Positions 33,341 through 44,686 are shown, counted from the first letter of the stretch. The stretch: DNA of 64,000 nucleotides from Porites lobata (GCA_942486035.1 CALNXK010000095.1:625001-689000), one strand, 5' to 3'. A program made the numbers and translations. Notes: generated by a model not told the origin, from the sequence alone.

Positions 33341-33717
33341 TTGCAGGTTTAGCCAGTGCAGGAGCACATAACCGGAGAAAGACTCTTTTTATTAAAATCA
33401 ATTACTAAAATACATTATTTACAAATTACAATATCCATGATAAAGTCTGTTTTGTTTTTAACAATACTGATTCACATATCAGCAGGCTAACTGCTAATTT
33501 CGTCTTTCAAGCATTTGAAAGACGAAAGAAACATAGTTAACTCTACCATTCCATTATATCTTCATTTCCTTAAATTTAGCTGTTTATTGTTATTTCAATA
33601 GGTAACACCTGTAAAAAATGGTAATACTGAATAAACTCGTTGTTGTTGTTATTGCTCTAAGTTATCATGGCACCTCATTTACATGATGCGTGATGGCCTA
33701 AAAAGTCAGAGAGATTC

Positions 33718-33996
33718 TACAATCCTGGACAAAACTACTTGAGAATTTGTACCCCTCCATGCACACTATCGAACGCAACAACACTATTTCAACAACAACT
33801 GATTTGCGGTACCAAATCCCCCTCCCCCCAAGTCAATGTTGTTTCCTACAAATGTCTAAGGATCAGGGTTGCTTTAGAACACACAAAAACATTGCTTCCA
33901 AGGGGAGGGGGGAAGGGAGGACGCGGTATAGCGAGGATGTTAGGAAAAATGCTCTGAGAATGTGACATTTTCTCAACAGTTTTGTCCAAGATTGTA
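33718..33996. mobile_element. MITE, 279 bp
   Basis: TACAATCCTGGACAAAACT at the left pairs with AGTTTTGTCCAAGATTGTA at the right (one mismatch), with TTGAGAA / TTCTCAA continuing the arms. Small overlapping frames inside are by-products of repeat sequence. Confidence 0.8.
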
Positions 33997-34398
33997 GCCT
34001 GTTGCAGGCTCTAGGATAGTCGGCCCGCTGAATTGAGTACTTTCGAATCTTTCCCACTATCTGAGAGCCTGGAACAAGCTAGAGTGATTCATGGTGGGTA
34101 CATTATGTACCCCCTGTGTAAATCCTGCTAAAAGTGACCCTCCATTGAAAACCTTTGATATATATCAAATACGTCAAGAGAGTAATAGTATGCAAGAGTA
34201 TTGCTACTCCTATTTGGTGCTACATTCCCAGTGTGATCCTTTGATAAGGAACCATTCAGTTATATCAGCTAAAATTCAAGTGCATTCATGTTTAATAAAG
34301 TCTTAATGAACACACTTGACCTCTTGCAGGGTTTTGTTTAAAAAATACAACAACAAAATTTGTTGTACCGTGTAGCGCATATGCAAACTTCGAAGAGA

Positions 34399-34770
34399 TT
34401 TTGGGTTTTTCTGTTCTGTCAATCATTTGAGTGAAGGCAGGGCTAATGCAAATCACAATGTAAAGTGCTTACCCAGCTTGGCTGAGAATGACTCTAGACT
34501 GCTCAAGAATAGCAAAGGAAATCGTGATAGTAAGTGGATTTTTGCATGTGACAAGAAAAAGAAAGATCAGAGAAATCTGTGAAGCAAACTTAACTAGTCC
34601 ATCATCGCCTGAAACAGGACGATCACAAAGCAATGAACCTTGAAACACAAAGTAAACAAAACGGATTGAAATCCGCCAATCACAAACTAGGACCTTTTGA
34701 ACTTGTGCAAGTACACATGTGTTTCCTAGGAGGTCCGTTAAGATGATTGACAGAACAGAAAAACCCAAAA
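34399..34770. mobile_element. MITE, 372 bp, exact TIRs
   Basis: TTTTGGGTTTTTCTGTTCTG at the left is exactly mirrored by CAGAACAGAAAAACCCAAAA at the right, and pairing continues inward through TCAATCAT. The interior has no coding signal. Confidence 0.85.
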
Positions 34771-35166
34771 TATAAAATATATATATACAACGAATTTCGC
34801 TGTAAAGCAACCAGGGTTATGCTCTCGCAGTGCTTGGTGGTCCCTGGTGCTTAAGTTTTGCACTTGGAAGGCTAGGAAATCGAAATTTCACCAAGAAAAG
34901 AAAAACAGAACAAAACAAAACACATACTGGGCTCTTTAGATTTCACATGTACAGAGCATTGGGCTCCGGTAAAATGTTCTCAGAGGAAAGCACTGAGCCC
35001 TGCACTGTTATATCGTATTGAAGTGTTTCCAAGATTGATAGTTTTTCAAGAAAACTTTCAGGGTCAGAAAAGTACCTGTGCTTCAGTACTAGATTACTCA
35101 CAGCTCCTTTTTTGAAGCATTTTATAGTCTTGTGATCATGAAAGTTTATGCATATTTTGCACTTAA

Positions 35167-35559
35167 AGGAGCTGTGCCACGAAATTCAGCCAAATTAGGA
35201 TTTTACAAAATGGCCGTTAAATTAAGAGGAACATAAAAAAATCCGCTTAAAACTTTAAAGGAAGGTTAAAATAACATAACAGAAACAACAGATGCCAAGG
35301 ATGGGCAAAACTGAAGAGGATTGAAACCGATTGAAATTAGGGTTTTTGAAAACTGTTCAGCCTAACAGTTTTTACAAGTTGATCCCCAATGCTTGCAACT
35401 TCAAAAATAATGCTCAGGAGACATATTTGTTTGTCTTTGATCTCTAATTTTGTCATTTACCTGTAATTTCTTTGCTTACTTTAAGTTCCATAGCAATTGA
35501 GGGTGAGTAATTGGCAAAATTAAACAAAATGAACAGTGGACTGCAGTGACACAGTCCCT
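35167..35559. mobile_element. TTAA-flanked MITE beside gene 6 remnant
   Basis: The left end AGGAGCTGTGCCAC and right end GTGACACAGTCCCT are imperfect inverted repeats, bounded by TTAA at 35163-35166 and 35560-35563. This is a second TTAA-type family, distinct from the one in METTL27 intron 2. Confidence 0.7.
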
Positions 35560-36326
35560 TTAACACACTATCTTTACAGAGCATGTAACTGTCTCAGCTC
35601 AGGGCACAATAGGCCTCAAAAACACATCTTGATGAACTGATGCAGCACAAGCCCTAAAATCCATCTGTTTGTTTCTCTCTTCTTCACTTTCAACTTGGCT
35701 GACAGGTATGGTGCTCTTCTCCCTCCATTCATTTGTTTCAGAATCAAATACTTCAACTGACAATTCCCGATCTGTAAAGTTCACACCACCAATGACATGC
35801 AGAGCTCCGTTGAAGCAGACAATGCTTGCTGAATGGCGTGGTTCACAGAGACTTGCAATCAGATGCCATTCATCGTTTGATGGGTCATAAACCTCACAGG
35901 AGTCAACCAGTCCACTTCTAATTGCCTTGTTCGAATTCTGCCTGCAACATAGATCTTGTCAGTCATGGCTGCTCCAAATGCAGCATGTCTTGCTTTATTC
36001 ATAGGTGCAACTTCTTCGAAACTGTCATCATTTGGATCAAATCTTTCCACTTTAGTTATTCCAGTTCTTGTGGTAGTGTCATCATAACTACCGCCTATTA
36101 TGTAAAGGTAATGTCCCAGTGACACAGCACAGGCCCCCCATCGATTCCTATACTCATCTTCTCCTCGCAATTCCCATTCATTGTTATCAACGTCAAATGT
36201 ATAAATTGTATTTTCAGGAATAGAGTCATTATTGGTTAAAGCATACAGTGGTGAATAACCACTCACTGCTAACACACTAGAGAATTGCTCATTATACTCA
36301 AAGCCTGATTGAAAAGAACACCACAG

Positions 36327-37765
36327 CAGTGTTCTCCTTATCAGGCGGTAACCGGTAAAATTTACCGCCTGAAGGAACACTTCTTACCGCCTGCAACTGC
36401 TTAAAGGTTTACCAAATTAAAAGAATTTTTTTATAAAAAAAAATATGCAAGTTGTGATCCGATCCGATCCTCACAAGAAAATGAATGAATATATGGAAAA
36501 GTATAGCTACCTAAGTACAAAACGTACAGCCCAAAAATAATGCACGTGCAGGAACTTCTTTTTGCGCCCGCAAGCTGGCAACTTCGTGCGGCTTTTTGCA
36601 GGGCGCTTGCGCTTGAATCCAGCAAGACGCAAGAACTTCTTTTGCGGTTATAAATTTAACCACAAGAATTTCTTAAAATTATCTTGTGCAAAGGTAACCT
36701 TTTAAGCGAGGAAATGTGTTCAATTTTGATTTAAAAAAAAGCAGCGCTTCAAAAAATAAGGAACGATCGTAGTATGTTTCGCAAAAGAGCCGTGTAATTT
36801 GAGACCGCACGTGCAACTGTGTCAACTTAAAGTTCTCTCGGGAAAAAAAAAACATGCTAAAGTAAAGTAAGCAATATTTTCACTAAAGGCTCTTTCAAAT
36901 TAGCGCAATAAAGTAATAATAATTCTCAGGCTTTCTTGTGGGCAGAAATTCAACGCCTTTGGATTGTTTTGCCGAGACTATGGTATTGTACTATGAAATG
37001 ATCCAAATAATCGAAATGTTCGAAACTACAGATCGTTTTGTTAAACAAACGCCTCACACGTTTTATCTAACTTTGGAAAAGCTGAACGATTGAAGCGTTC
37101 ACTTTGCAGAAAAAGCAGAGAAAGCTGTTCGCTTTCCCAGGCAACTTTTTACGTGTGTGCTTTCATGATTACCTTTTGCTGCCACATAGTGAATTAGTAT
37201 CAACGCTACAAAACGGTGTTGTAACAAAAAGGCGACAAACACTACAAACTTCTTTCAGGTTAACACTTATAAAGAACTTCATGTGCCTTCTTGAGGCTTG
37301 CGGTAATTTTCTAGCTTCTTGTGGTGAAGATTTTTGACTTCTTTCGTTTCAAAGTTCTTGCGGGTAAACCACAAAGGGTCTGCAAAAATACGGCACTTTC
37401 ACTTGTTGCGGTGGCTTGCATGTTCTTGCGGCGCAGCAACTTCTTACGCCACTTTTTGCGCGTGCATAATTTTGGTTCTGTATTAGTACTGTATATGCAG
37501 CTTCTCTTTTTAGGGGCATGCATTTTGGAGACATAGTAAAGTTATTGGAATCAAACGTTTTAATTTGTTATCTAAAGAAAACGACAGCAGATTTGCGTAA
37601 AATAGGTCTTAAAATATGGGAATAAAAAATTTCCCAGTGAGGGCGGGTCCATGTCCCTCACTCCACTGCCCCCCTCCCCCCCTCTCTTAGAAAAGTCTAT
37701 ATTTTTTGCCTTACCGTCCACGAAGGGTCCCTTACCCGCTGAGCTAAAATTTAGGGAGAACACTG
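36327..37765. mobile_element. Non-autonomous hAT-like element inside gene 6
   Basis: The ends are CAGTGTTCTCC and GGAGAACACTG, perfect 11-bp inverted repeats. The flanks CCACAG (36321-36326 and 37766-37771) are a 6-bp target duplication, confirmed by the uninterrupted coding sequence of genes 2 and 3 at this point (AACACCAGAGGTTTG). CAGTG-type ends fit hAT transposons, though hAT usually gives 8 bp. The interior holds a GGCGGTAA...TTACCGCC palindrome near the left end and many AAGAACTTCTTGCG-like motifs in both orientations, but no transposase. Confidence 0.85.
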
Positions 37766-37840
37766 CCACAGGTTTGTGGAAGGCACATAGTACTCTACTA
37801 CATAAGACAGACTATCTGTAAAATTTTGTTTACTAAAAAT

Positions 37841-37870
37841 CCCGGTATCCCGCTATCCCGCTATCCCGCT
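37841..37870. repeat. TATCCCGC tandem array in gene 6 remnant
   Basis: About three and a half TATCCCGC units stand where genes 2, 4 and 5 have the coding stretch AAATGTAAACTTTATCC-like. It is a filler or slippage insertion that replaced about 17 bases. Confidence 0.75.
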
Positions 37871-38816
37871 ATTGAATGACAGCATGGTCTTGATGCTCAA
37901 ACAACCAGTTTGCCAACTGATACCACACATTTATGTCGGGAAGATAACACAATGCCTTCCTGCCACCGCACACAAAAATTGCCTCCACTTGTCATATAAG
38001 GCATTTTCTTGGTGCTTTGGAAACACTAGTGTTTTCGTCAATAATAGATTCCAACACAAAGTTTACGCAGACATTACTTGTAGTTACAGGCTCCTGCTGC
38101 ACTAATGTTTTGCGGAGAAAGGCTTTCGATATGGAAATTAGGTGCACTTGGCGCAACAACCCAAAAAAACTGGCTTGCCTTTCAGGTTTGTTATGAGAGA
38201 CCCACTTGACAATTCCCATAAATACTTCTTCCTCAGCATCAACCTTGATGTCATCTCGAGATACCCATTCCATGACTTGTTTCACGTCAAGGTTCAAAAA
38301 ATCTTCTGTTTCCATAACGTCAGTGAAATTTGAACAAATCTCCTCGCAACATGCCAATTTAAGCTGTTCACACTGATACTTTTCAGCAAAATAATAGGTG
38401 AAAACACAGTTTTGAACCGTCAACTCGTCTCGCATGAAACGACAAGCCAATGTTTTTAACCCCGGTAAAAGAAGATAATCAGCCGTGGCAATCAACTTGT
38501 GGCAACTTTCTTCGGTCACAGAAACATTTCCAGTGTAGATAAACTGCAGCACGTCTTCGAAGACAGAAGCAGTAGCCTCTTCAAGCTTGATTTCGATTCG
38601 TTGTTCATTGCTTTCTACCATGTTGCTTTCCCAAAGTGAAAGGAAAAACGGGCTGGCTGCAGCTAGCACAACTTTGTGAGCTTTGAATTCTTTGCCCTTT
38701 ACTGCAACAGTCACATCGCAGAAGGTTTCTTTTCTCTTCAGGGCATCGAGACGTTTGATGAGTTCCTCTTGATATTTTGCAGGATTCGCCGTCATTATCT
38801 CTGACAAGTCAGCCAT

Positions 38817-39490
38817 GTTGGAACACGTGAACCTCGATTTCGAAAAACGTTCGAGAGAAGATTGGGAACAGGACAATGGCAGCAGGGGAAAGGGTAGGGG
38901 GTGGGGGTGGGGTGGGTTTGGGGTGGGGTTAGAAAACACTCTGCAAGAAATTTTAAAAGACAATAAAATAATTATAATGAACATCAATTACAGGATCGAT
39001 TATTAAGATTTTTCAACCACAGGGTGATGGACTCCTGCCCAAGCTCACTACGAGAAAACAGCAGGATTTGGCTGTCGTCATTTTTGATCTGGTGCATTTG
39101 TCATGGTCATTGTTGAAGAGCACATTATGTTACGCGTACATACTGATATGCTTGCTGTCCTTCTTCGCTGTTGTCAGAGGTTGAAAATTATTAGGAGATA
39201 AACGCATACTTTCTGAAAATTAAAGGCGGATTGCCAGAGGGGGGAGGGGGAGGGGGAGGGGGGTTGGCTCATAATTCCATACAACTTATGCTACTTAGGC
39301 GAAGTTATGGACATTTTGAAAACTTGAGTAAGGGTCTTTATCGGACGGACAGCCGAGATATACCCTTGAGGTATTTATATATACCCCATGCCGGACTCAA
39401 ACAAACTCAGGTTTAAATATCTCTCCCATGGATCGCTTCACGAGGGTCCCCCAAAAGTTTATCAGGACCCGGGATTACCCTTAATTGAAG
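38817..39490. other. 5' flank of gene 6, then G-rich tract
   Basis: 38817-38935 resembles the flank of gene 4 and includes a GGTAGGGGGTGGGGGTGGG tract. Positions 39235-39264 carry GGGGGGAGGGGGAGGGGGA-type runs with G-quadruplex potential. No gene is evident. Confidence 0.5.
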
Positions 39491-39550
39491 AGGGTTGTCC
39501 AATACTCACAAATAGACTCCATTGGTGTTAGTGGTGATAAGAAGGGTCTC

Positions 39551-40082
39551 CATTGGTACGATTGGTACCAATAGAAAAGCATCCTATTCCAATGGTTCTA
39601 TTGGTGAATATGCATCTCATTAAGGAGACTTCGATTATTTTCTCATGTGGTCTAGCTGGGTACAGGGTAATTCCAATGGACCATTGGTACCAATGGTACG
39701 ATTGGTACCAATAGAAAAGCACCCTATTCCAATGGTTCTATTGGTGAATATGCATCTCATTAAGGAGACTTAGATTATTTTCAGATGTGGTCTGGCTGGG
39801 TACAGGGCAATTCCAATGGTCCATTGGTACCAATGGTACGATTGGTACCAATGGAAAAGCACCTTATTCCAATGGTTCTATTGGTGAATATGCCTCTCCT
39901 TTTCCATTGGTACCAATCGTACCATTGGTACCAATGGACCATTGGAATTGCCCTGTACCCAACCAGGTGACATGGGAAAATAATCTAAGTCCCCTTAATT
40001 AGATGCATATGCACCAACAGAACCATTGGAATAGGGTGCTTTTCTATTGGTACCAATCGTACCATTGGTACCAATGGACCAT
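39551..40082. repeat. 140-bp-period satellite: three direct then two inverted units
   Basis: TTGGTACCAA palindromes recur at exact 140-bp intervals: ATTGGTACCA at 39561, 39701 and 39841 on one strand. After a 39-nt loop (39860-39898), the same unit runs in reverse complement, with TTGGTACCAA at 39907 and 40047. Each unit holds CCATTGGTACCAATGG, a TTCTATTGGTGAATATGC block and a CTGGGTACAGGG block. The arms next to the loop are an exact match over 60 bases and pair imperfectly for about 180. The core is extremely rich in overlapping KpnI-type palindromes. Confidence 0.9.
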
Positions 40083-40385
40083 TTTTGCATCAGTTTGACG
40101 AATCGTATCCGTTTGTGTATATTGGACATGGGTGGATAATTGAAGCTCGGGATTCGTGTTTTTCAAGCAAAATTTGGGCGAAATTTAGGATTGAAAGTAT
40201 CCGTGGGAGATGTGCACGAAATTTTGGGTCGGGATTACCGGGTTGAAGAACCTCATTAGGGACCCTCCTTCACGACACATGCCGAGAGAAATGATAGCCT
40301 GTAATAAGGCGTTTCCTTTTTTCGGCGAAGAGCAACAAGCAACGGGAAAAATAGCCTACTAGGAAGGCGTTAAAATAGGGAGCTT

Positions 40386-40738
40386 TAGGGGCCGGTCAAT
40401 ATTTATCGCCGGGGGGGGGGGGAGGATTTTAGGAGGGATCACTTGATTTTTAGGAGAACAAAAGGCAGCATCAGTCGGAAGTGAGAACCTAAAAGGGAGG
40501 ATCACTGAAAGGAAGGCTTTGAAGGATTTGGAAGGATTCAGAGGGGGCCGGACCACTCAAATTTTCTAGGAAAATGAAGACATGGGGGGGTGGGGATCGC
40601 GAAAGTCATCAATAGATATTAGGGGGGATCACTTCAGTGAAGTAACATTCAAAGGAGGGGTCGGCTAATTTCACTTTGTTTAGCCCCAAATACTCCGCCC
40701 CCCACACTCTCAGGCGAAAAATAATTACCGGTCCCTTA
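40386..40738. mobile_element. TIR element with GGGGGGATCAC internal repeats, copy 2
   Basis: It begins TAGGGGCCGGTCAATATTTA and ends TAATTACCGGTCCCTTA. The interior follows copy 1 (33030-33340) motif by motif (CACTTGATTTTTAGGAGAAC, GAAGACATG, CACTTCAGTGAAGTAACATT). Confidence 0.8.
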
Positions 40739-41851
40739 GCATCGAAGACGGCGAGGCAGCGAAAACGTCTCACTTTTAAAATGAATTCCCGTTTTTTCAA
40801 ACTTTGTCGCGCTTATATGTATCAATTGGCGGAAAATGGCAATTGTAGGAGAATTTCCCTGGAGTTGGTTTCTTGAGGAGCGCTCTCAAGTTTTGAGAGA
40901 GAAAAAGAAGAAAAAGGGATGAAGGACCGAGTGATCGCAAGGTTAGAGAAATGAGGAAACTCTTAGAGATTGCGTAATAAAACATAGCCAACGGTAAAAT
41001 TCACAACAATAGACTGAAGTAATTGTTTATTATGCTAAACGACTGGGTTTGCGAATGAACTTCCATATGACATCATTATGGTTAATCGTTAGAACTTTTT
41101 CGGACATTCATGATTAGAAAAATTTAATAATAAAAAACTTTGCGCACTATATAATATCCTGCTGCCGGGAGAGAGAGTCACTTCAGTCAAAGCAAATCTG
41201 TCTTATGTGTTATATAATGGGGAGCACCTTAAGGGTCATAATTTGAGGATCATGTCACGAGTTAATTTCGACAACCAAACGAGACTGATAGACATACAGA
41301 GAAAGAGGGAAAAGTTCAGCTGTTATTATTTTTTTAAAATCTGATAGACATATTGAAGTTTATAAACAAATTAGCCAATCCTAATGTCAAAAGAATAAAA
41401 ATGCATAATTTGTGGAAGCAGGTGGTACTTTCAGGCTCTTCCCCCCACGTCGTCTGTCACTACGATAATTTTTGAATGTGTGTCTTGAACTTCATAGAAT
41501 TTAAAAGTTACAACTTTTTCATCACTCATTCAAAGAAAGCAATTAAATTTAGAATATCCAGTTGTGGTACCATTGCTAAACAAGCAGTCTTTCCGCCGAG
41601 TTCCTCCTTCCAGCAACGATATTCGAGTCACCGAGACAAGCAGCGTTCACTTTGTGTCATAAACTCGTCTCCATAACAAAGCAAATACTTGCAATTTTTA
41701 AAGTTATTTCTCTTGCGCCAGGAAATCAAGACATTTTTATCGATCTAGCAGCGCTGCCAAATTTTCAGTTACAAAGCCTTGTCGTCAACAAAGTTTAAGG
41801 CCATCACATAAGTTCAGGTCAGTGTCGTATAAAGTTACTTGCACCAATATA
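40739..41851. other. Intergenic, no gene seen
   Basis: Small frames only (66 codons or fewer). Nothing recognisable by family. Near the right end it may hold the 3' UTR of the small minus-strand frame at 41852-42181. Confidence 0.4.
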
Positions 41852-42181
41852 CTAGTACAGCATAAAAGTGTCAAAACCTCTCAAACTTTCACTGTTTCTC
41901 TTTAAGCTTGTCAGCTTGGCTGCTTCGTGTTCAATCTTAGACAAAATTTCCTCAAAAAATACATCCGAGTTATTGAACATCTCTTGGTGCTGAAATAGAG
42001 GATTTACGTAAACAGGCCTGATTTGTGAGGCCTCCTGATCCGTTAAGTCGCTCTCACTTTTGTACCCACTCGTCCGTGTTTTTAGTGATTTTTTGATGCG
42101 ATATAAACCACTCTGCGTTTGCCCTCGTTTTCTCGCTTTTCTATTTACTTGCCAAGATTCAGAGCTGTGAGAGGCGCCCAT
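41852..42181 (-). CDS. Hypothetical 109-aa protein with N-myristoylation-like start
   Basis: Unrecognised. The frame opens MGASHSSESW, a good N-myristoylation context (Gly2, Ser at 5-7), followed by a basic stretch (NRKARKRG) and a polar, Ser-rich middle (KTRTSGYKSESDLTD). A helix-prone end (FFEEILSKIEHEAAKL) precedes the stop. Myristate plus a basic patch would suit membrane attachment. The start lies next to a region with no other gene, and TATA-like or splice signals are not obvious. It could be a small single-exon gene, a first exon misread through its donor, or chance. No neighbour supports a function. Confidence 0.4.
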   Translation of the reverse strand: MGASHSSESWQVNRKARKRGQTQSGLYRIKKSLKTRTSGYKSESDLTDQEASQIRPVYVNPLFQHQEMFNNSDVFFEEILSKIEHEAAKLTSLKRNSESLRGFDTFMLY

Positions 42182-44382
42182 TCTGTCAGTTCACTGTTAA
42201 AGACGTGACGATCTGAACATCAACTTGTAATAATTCCAACCAAGACAGAATTGATAGAGCCAAACACAGAGGTAAATTAATCAATTGCCACTAATCCATC
42301 CGCCATTTTCCGCCCGGCGATTTATCGTTTCGACATCATTTCGCACAGATTTAGAGAAAAATGAAAGCTTCCTTTGCTAATGTTGTCAAAAAAGTTTCAG
42401 CTGAAGTTTCCGCGTTGCCAAAGCCTAATAAGGAAACTAGAAAGTGTCGACGTTATGACAACGTGGCAAGTGTTTCCTCGGGGAAATCAACCTTTAGAAA
42501 TCGAAACATTTCAGGATTTCCCAGGAAATGGTATAGAGTTTCCTCCAATTGCAATTTCGACTCGACTCGACTCTGTTATTATTAAAGACAACTCAAATTC
42601 GCCGAGCCTCGGTACTAGGCTGACAGTCATAACGAACCAATAGGAGTTCGGAATTTTTACCAAAGCATCAATTAAACAGCACTTGTGATGGATGCTAGAT
42701 TAAAACAATAAAAGGCTAACGTAACAAAGAGAAACATGAAAAATATTTCGAATTTGCCACACAGAACAACTTGTGTACTAAACCTTTCGCCTTGTAGACA
42801 AGAAATAAGTTCCCTGAACGACTATTAAATTAACCGGAAGTTTTTGCGAATCGTTTTTTTTTGAAAAGGGGGAAGACAGAAAAAACTGTGTCTCTAAATC
42901 TGTTTCGCTTGTTTGAAGGGAAGTCTTTAGGAAATTTCGTCAAAACAACTATTTGCTAGTATATTACAGCGTCAAAAATCCCGGGTCCAACGCTGCCAAG
43001 AATTGAGGTTATAATGACATAAAAAGTTTCCCTCGGTCCGCTTTGAAAAGTCGTAATTTAGCATTATAAGGCGAAAACTGCGAAAATACTGAATGTTTAT
43101 GAAACAAACTTAATCATGGTTGCCACAGCCAGAGGTTTCTGACATTCCCTGACAAATTTAAAATTTCCCCTACCAACTCTCTCACGGCATCCCCCCCACT
43201 TTCGGCAAGTAACGTGAAGTGCATATTAATTGATAGTTCTTTAACATAACGTGCGAAAGAATGGATGTCCTTGAAAAGCCAACGGCGGGCTTGTCGTTCC
43301 TTTTCATGGACAATTTTCTACCAAAACAAAACGATCCATGTCCATAGACTGTTCAAAGAATAAATATGTACTCTTAAAATTTCACTTTTCCCTGACTTCT
43401 TTCAAAGATTTAACTTTTTCATGACACGAAGTGAAATTCCCTGCCTTTTTCCTTGACCACTTCCTGCTAATGTTTCGTTCTGCATATGACGTAACAAAAT
43501 TCAGCAAAACGAAAAAAATCAAAACAAAAAGACAACAGTGTGGCAGAAACAAATTGTTAAGTCAATTATAATCATCAATCAGACAGTACATATTGTAGTT
43601 CAGAGACAATGTACGAGGGTATCCTTGCTATGTGATTTTCGCACCAAGTTGGCTACAAGGCCATCCCAATAAAATGTTATGTTTCCCATCGCCCTCCCTC
43701 TCGTGAAGGTGGGTCGGTCGGTCGGGCCAAAAAAAAAAAGAAAAAATGGAATGAACACATGATTGCATATTAAATCTCACGTTAAGTCTGCAAGATATAA
43801 TCAGATGGTAAAAGATGTATATTAACAGGACTATCAAATGTCTAAAAAGGCTACAAAAACGAAGTATCGATGATAATTTAAGACAATTGGTGTTAATAAG
43901 ACAAGATCGTGTGCTTGTAATTTAAAGTACTTGCTTCTTTACAAGTGATTGTGGAATTGTGTTTTTTACTTTTCCAAAAAAATGGGTCAGTCGGGCGATG
44001 GGAAACGAAACATTGTATGGGGATGACCTAATCATCTCAAAACCAAAGCACAAGTGGAATACCCCTTAAATTGCTTTATTAAAAAAGCGAAAATGATGTT
44101 GAATTTTCCTGTTTTAGCGCCCTGTCTCTGACGGTATTTTACTATTGTATTTTCGCTGGTCTTCGATGCTCTTACAATTTCAACCTGTTTGTGTGTCATT
44201 TGTCGTCATTTCATCTGTCTTATGTCAATGCTACAAGACCATGCTTCTTATTAGGATTTTAACCTAACCACCCCTCATTAAAATCATTTACACTCTCCTA
44301 TACATTCACTATTCTTTCTTTTGGTTTCAAGAAGTAACGTAATAGCAAAACAAGGACAAAGCCGTTTACATATAACAAAAGG
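42182..44382. other. Intergenic with repeats
   Basis: Two overlapping plus-strand frames (42361-42585 and 42374-42643) start just upstream of the 109-aa frame in divergent orientation. Neither matches anything I know. 43118-43470 is a repeat related to 24565-24925 (CATGGTTGCCAC, GAAGTGAAATTCCCTG). Confidence 0.45.
43681..44006. mobile_element. Short-TIR element, 326 bp
   Basis: GTTTCCCATCGCCC at the left is mirrored exactly by GGGCGATGGGAAAC at the right. Next to each is a GGGTCGGTCGG / GGGTCAGTCGGG motif in direct orientation. No coding content. Confidence 0.7.
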
Positions 44383-44686
44383 TACCGTAAAATTCCGAAA
44401 ATAAGCCCCGGGGCTTATATTTTTCAAAGGCCCTTTTTGAGGGGCTTATTTTTGGAGGGGCTTATGCCACGGAGGGAAATTTGCGTTTCAAAATCGATTG
44501 GGCTAGCCTAAAAGTTGGAAGTAAGTTTACCGTTTTTGCTTTGTTTTACTTTGTATTTGAGGGCAATTTTCCAAGTACAAGCCCCTGGTGGCTTATATTT
44601 GGAGGGGCGATTTAACGCAGGGTTTTTTGCGTTACCGGATTGGGGGGCTTATATTTGGAGGGGCTTATTTTCGGAATTTTACGGTA
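44383..44686. mobile_element. MITE, 304 bp, exact 27-bp TIRs
   Basis: It starts TACCGTAAAATTCCGAAAAT and ends with the exact reverse complement, with pairing extending into AAGCCCC / GGGGCTT. GGGGCTTATATTTGGAGGGG recurs inside. It lies 27 bp beyond the NOC4L stop codon, so it is probably part of that gene's 3' UTR or terminator region. Confidence 0.9.

Larger units (their letters stand above)
35599..38816 (-). pseudogene. BTB-BACK-Kelch gene 6, disrupted by a hAT-like insertion
   Basis: KLHL-family pseudogene of the second group (FKAHKV, SLWESNMVES). The BTB and BACK are open from the MADLSEIM start at 38816 to an in-frame TGA at 37992-37994, where the sequence otherwise continues as QVEAIFVCGGRKALCYLP. 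A TAG follows near 37870, next to a short TATCCCGC array that replaced coding sequence. A 1439-bp element (36327-37765) splits the Kelch. Beyond it the frame resumes (FEYNEQFSSVLAVSGYSPLY) to about 35955, then a frameshift, then a last open segment (DRELSVEVFDSETNEW) to the stop at 35599. Several lesions make this a clear pseudogene. Confidence 0.93.

Noticed and set aside
42361..42643. Overlapping 74- and 89-codon plus-strand frames
   Set aside because: No family resemblance, they compete for the same DNA, and no splice or poly(A) support is visible.
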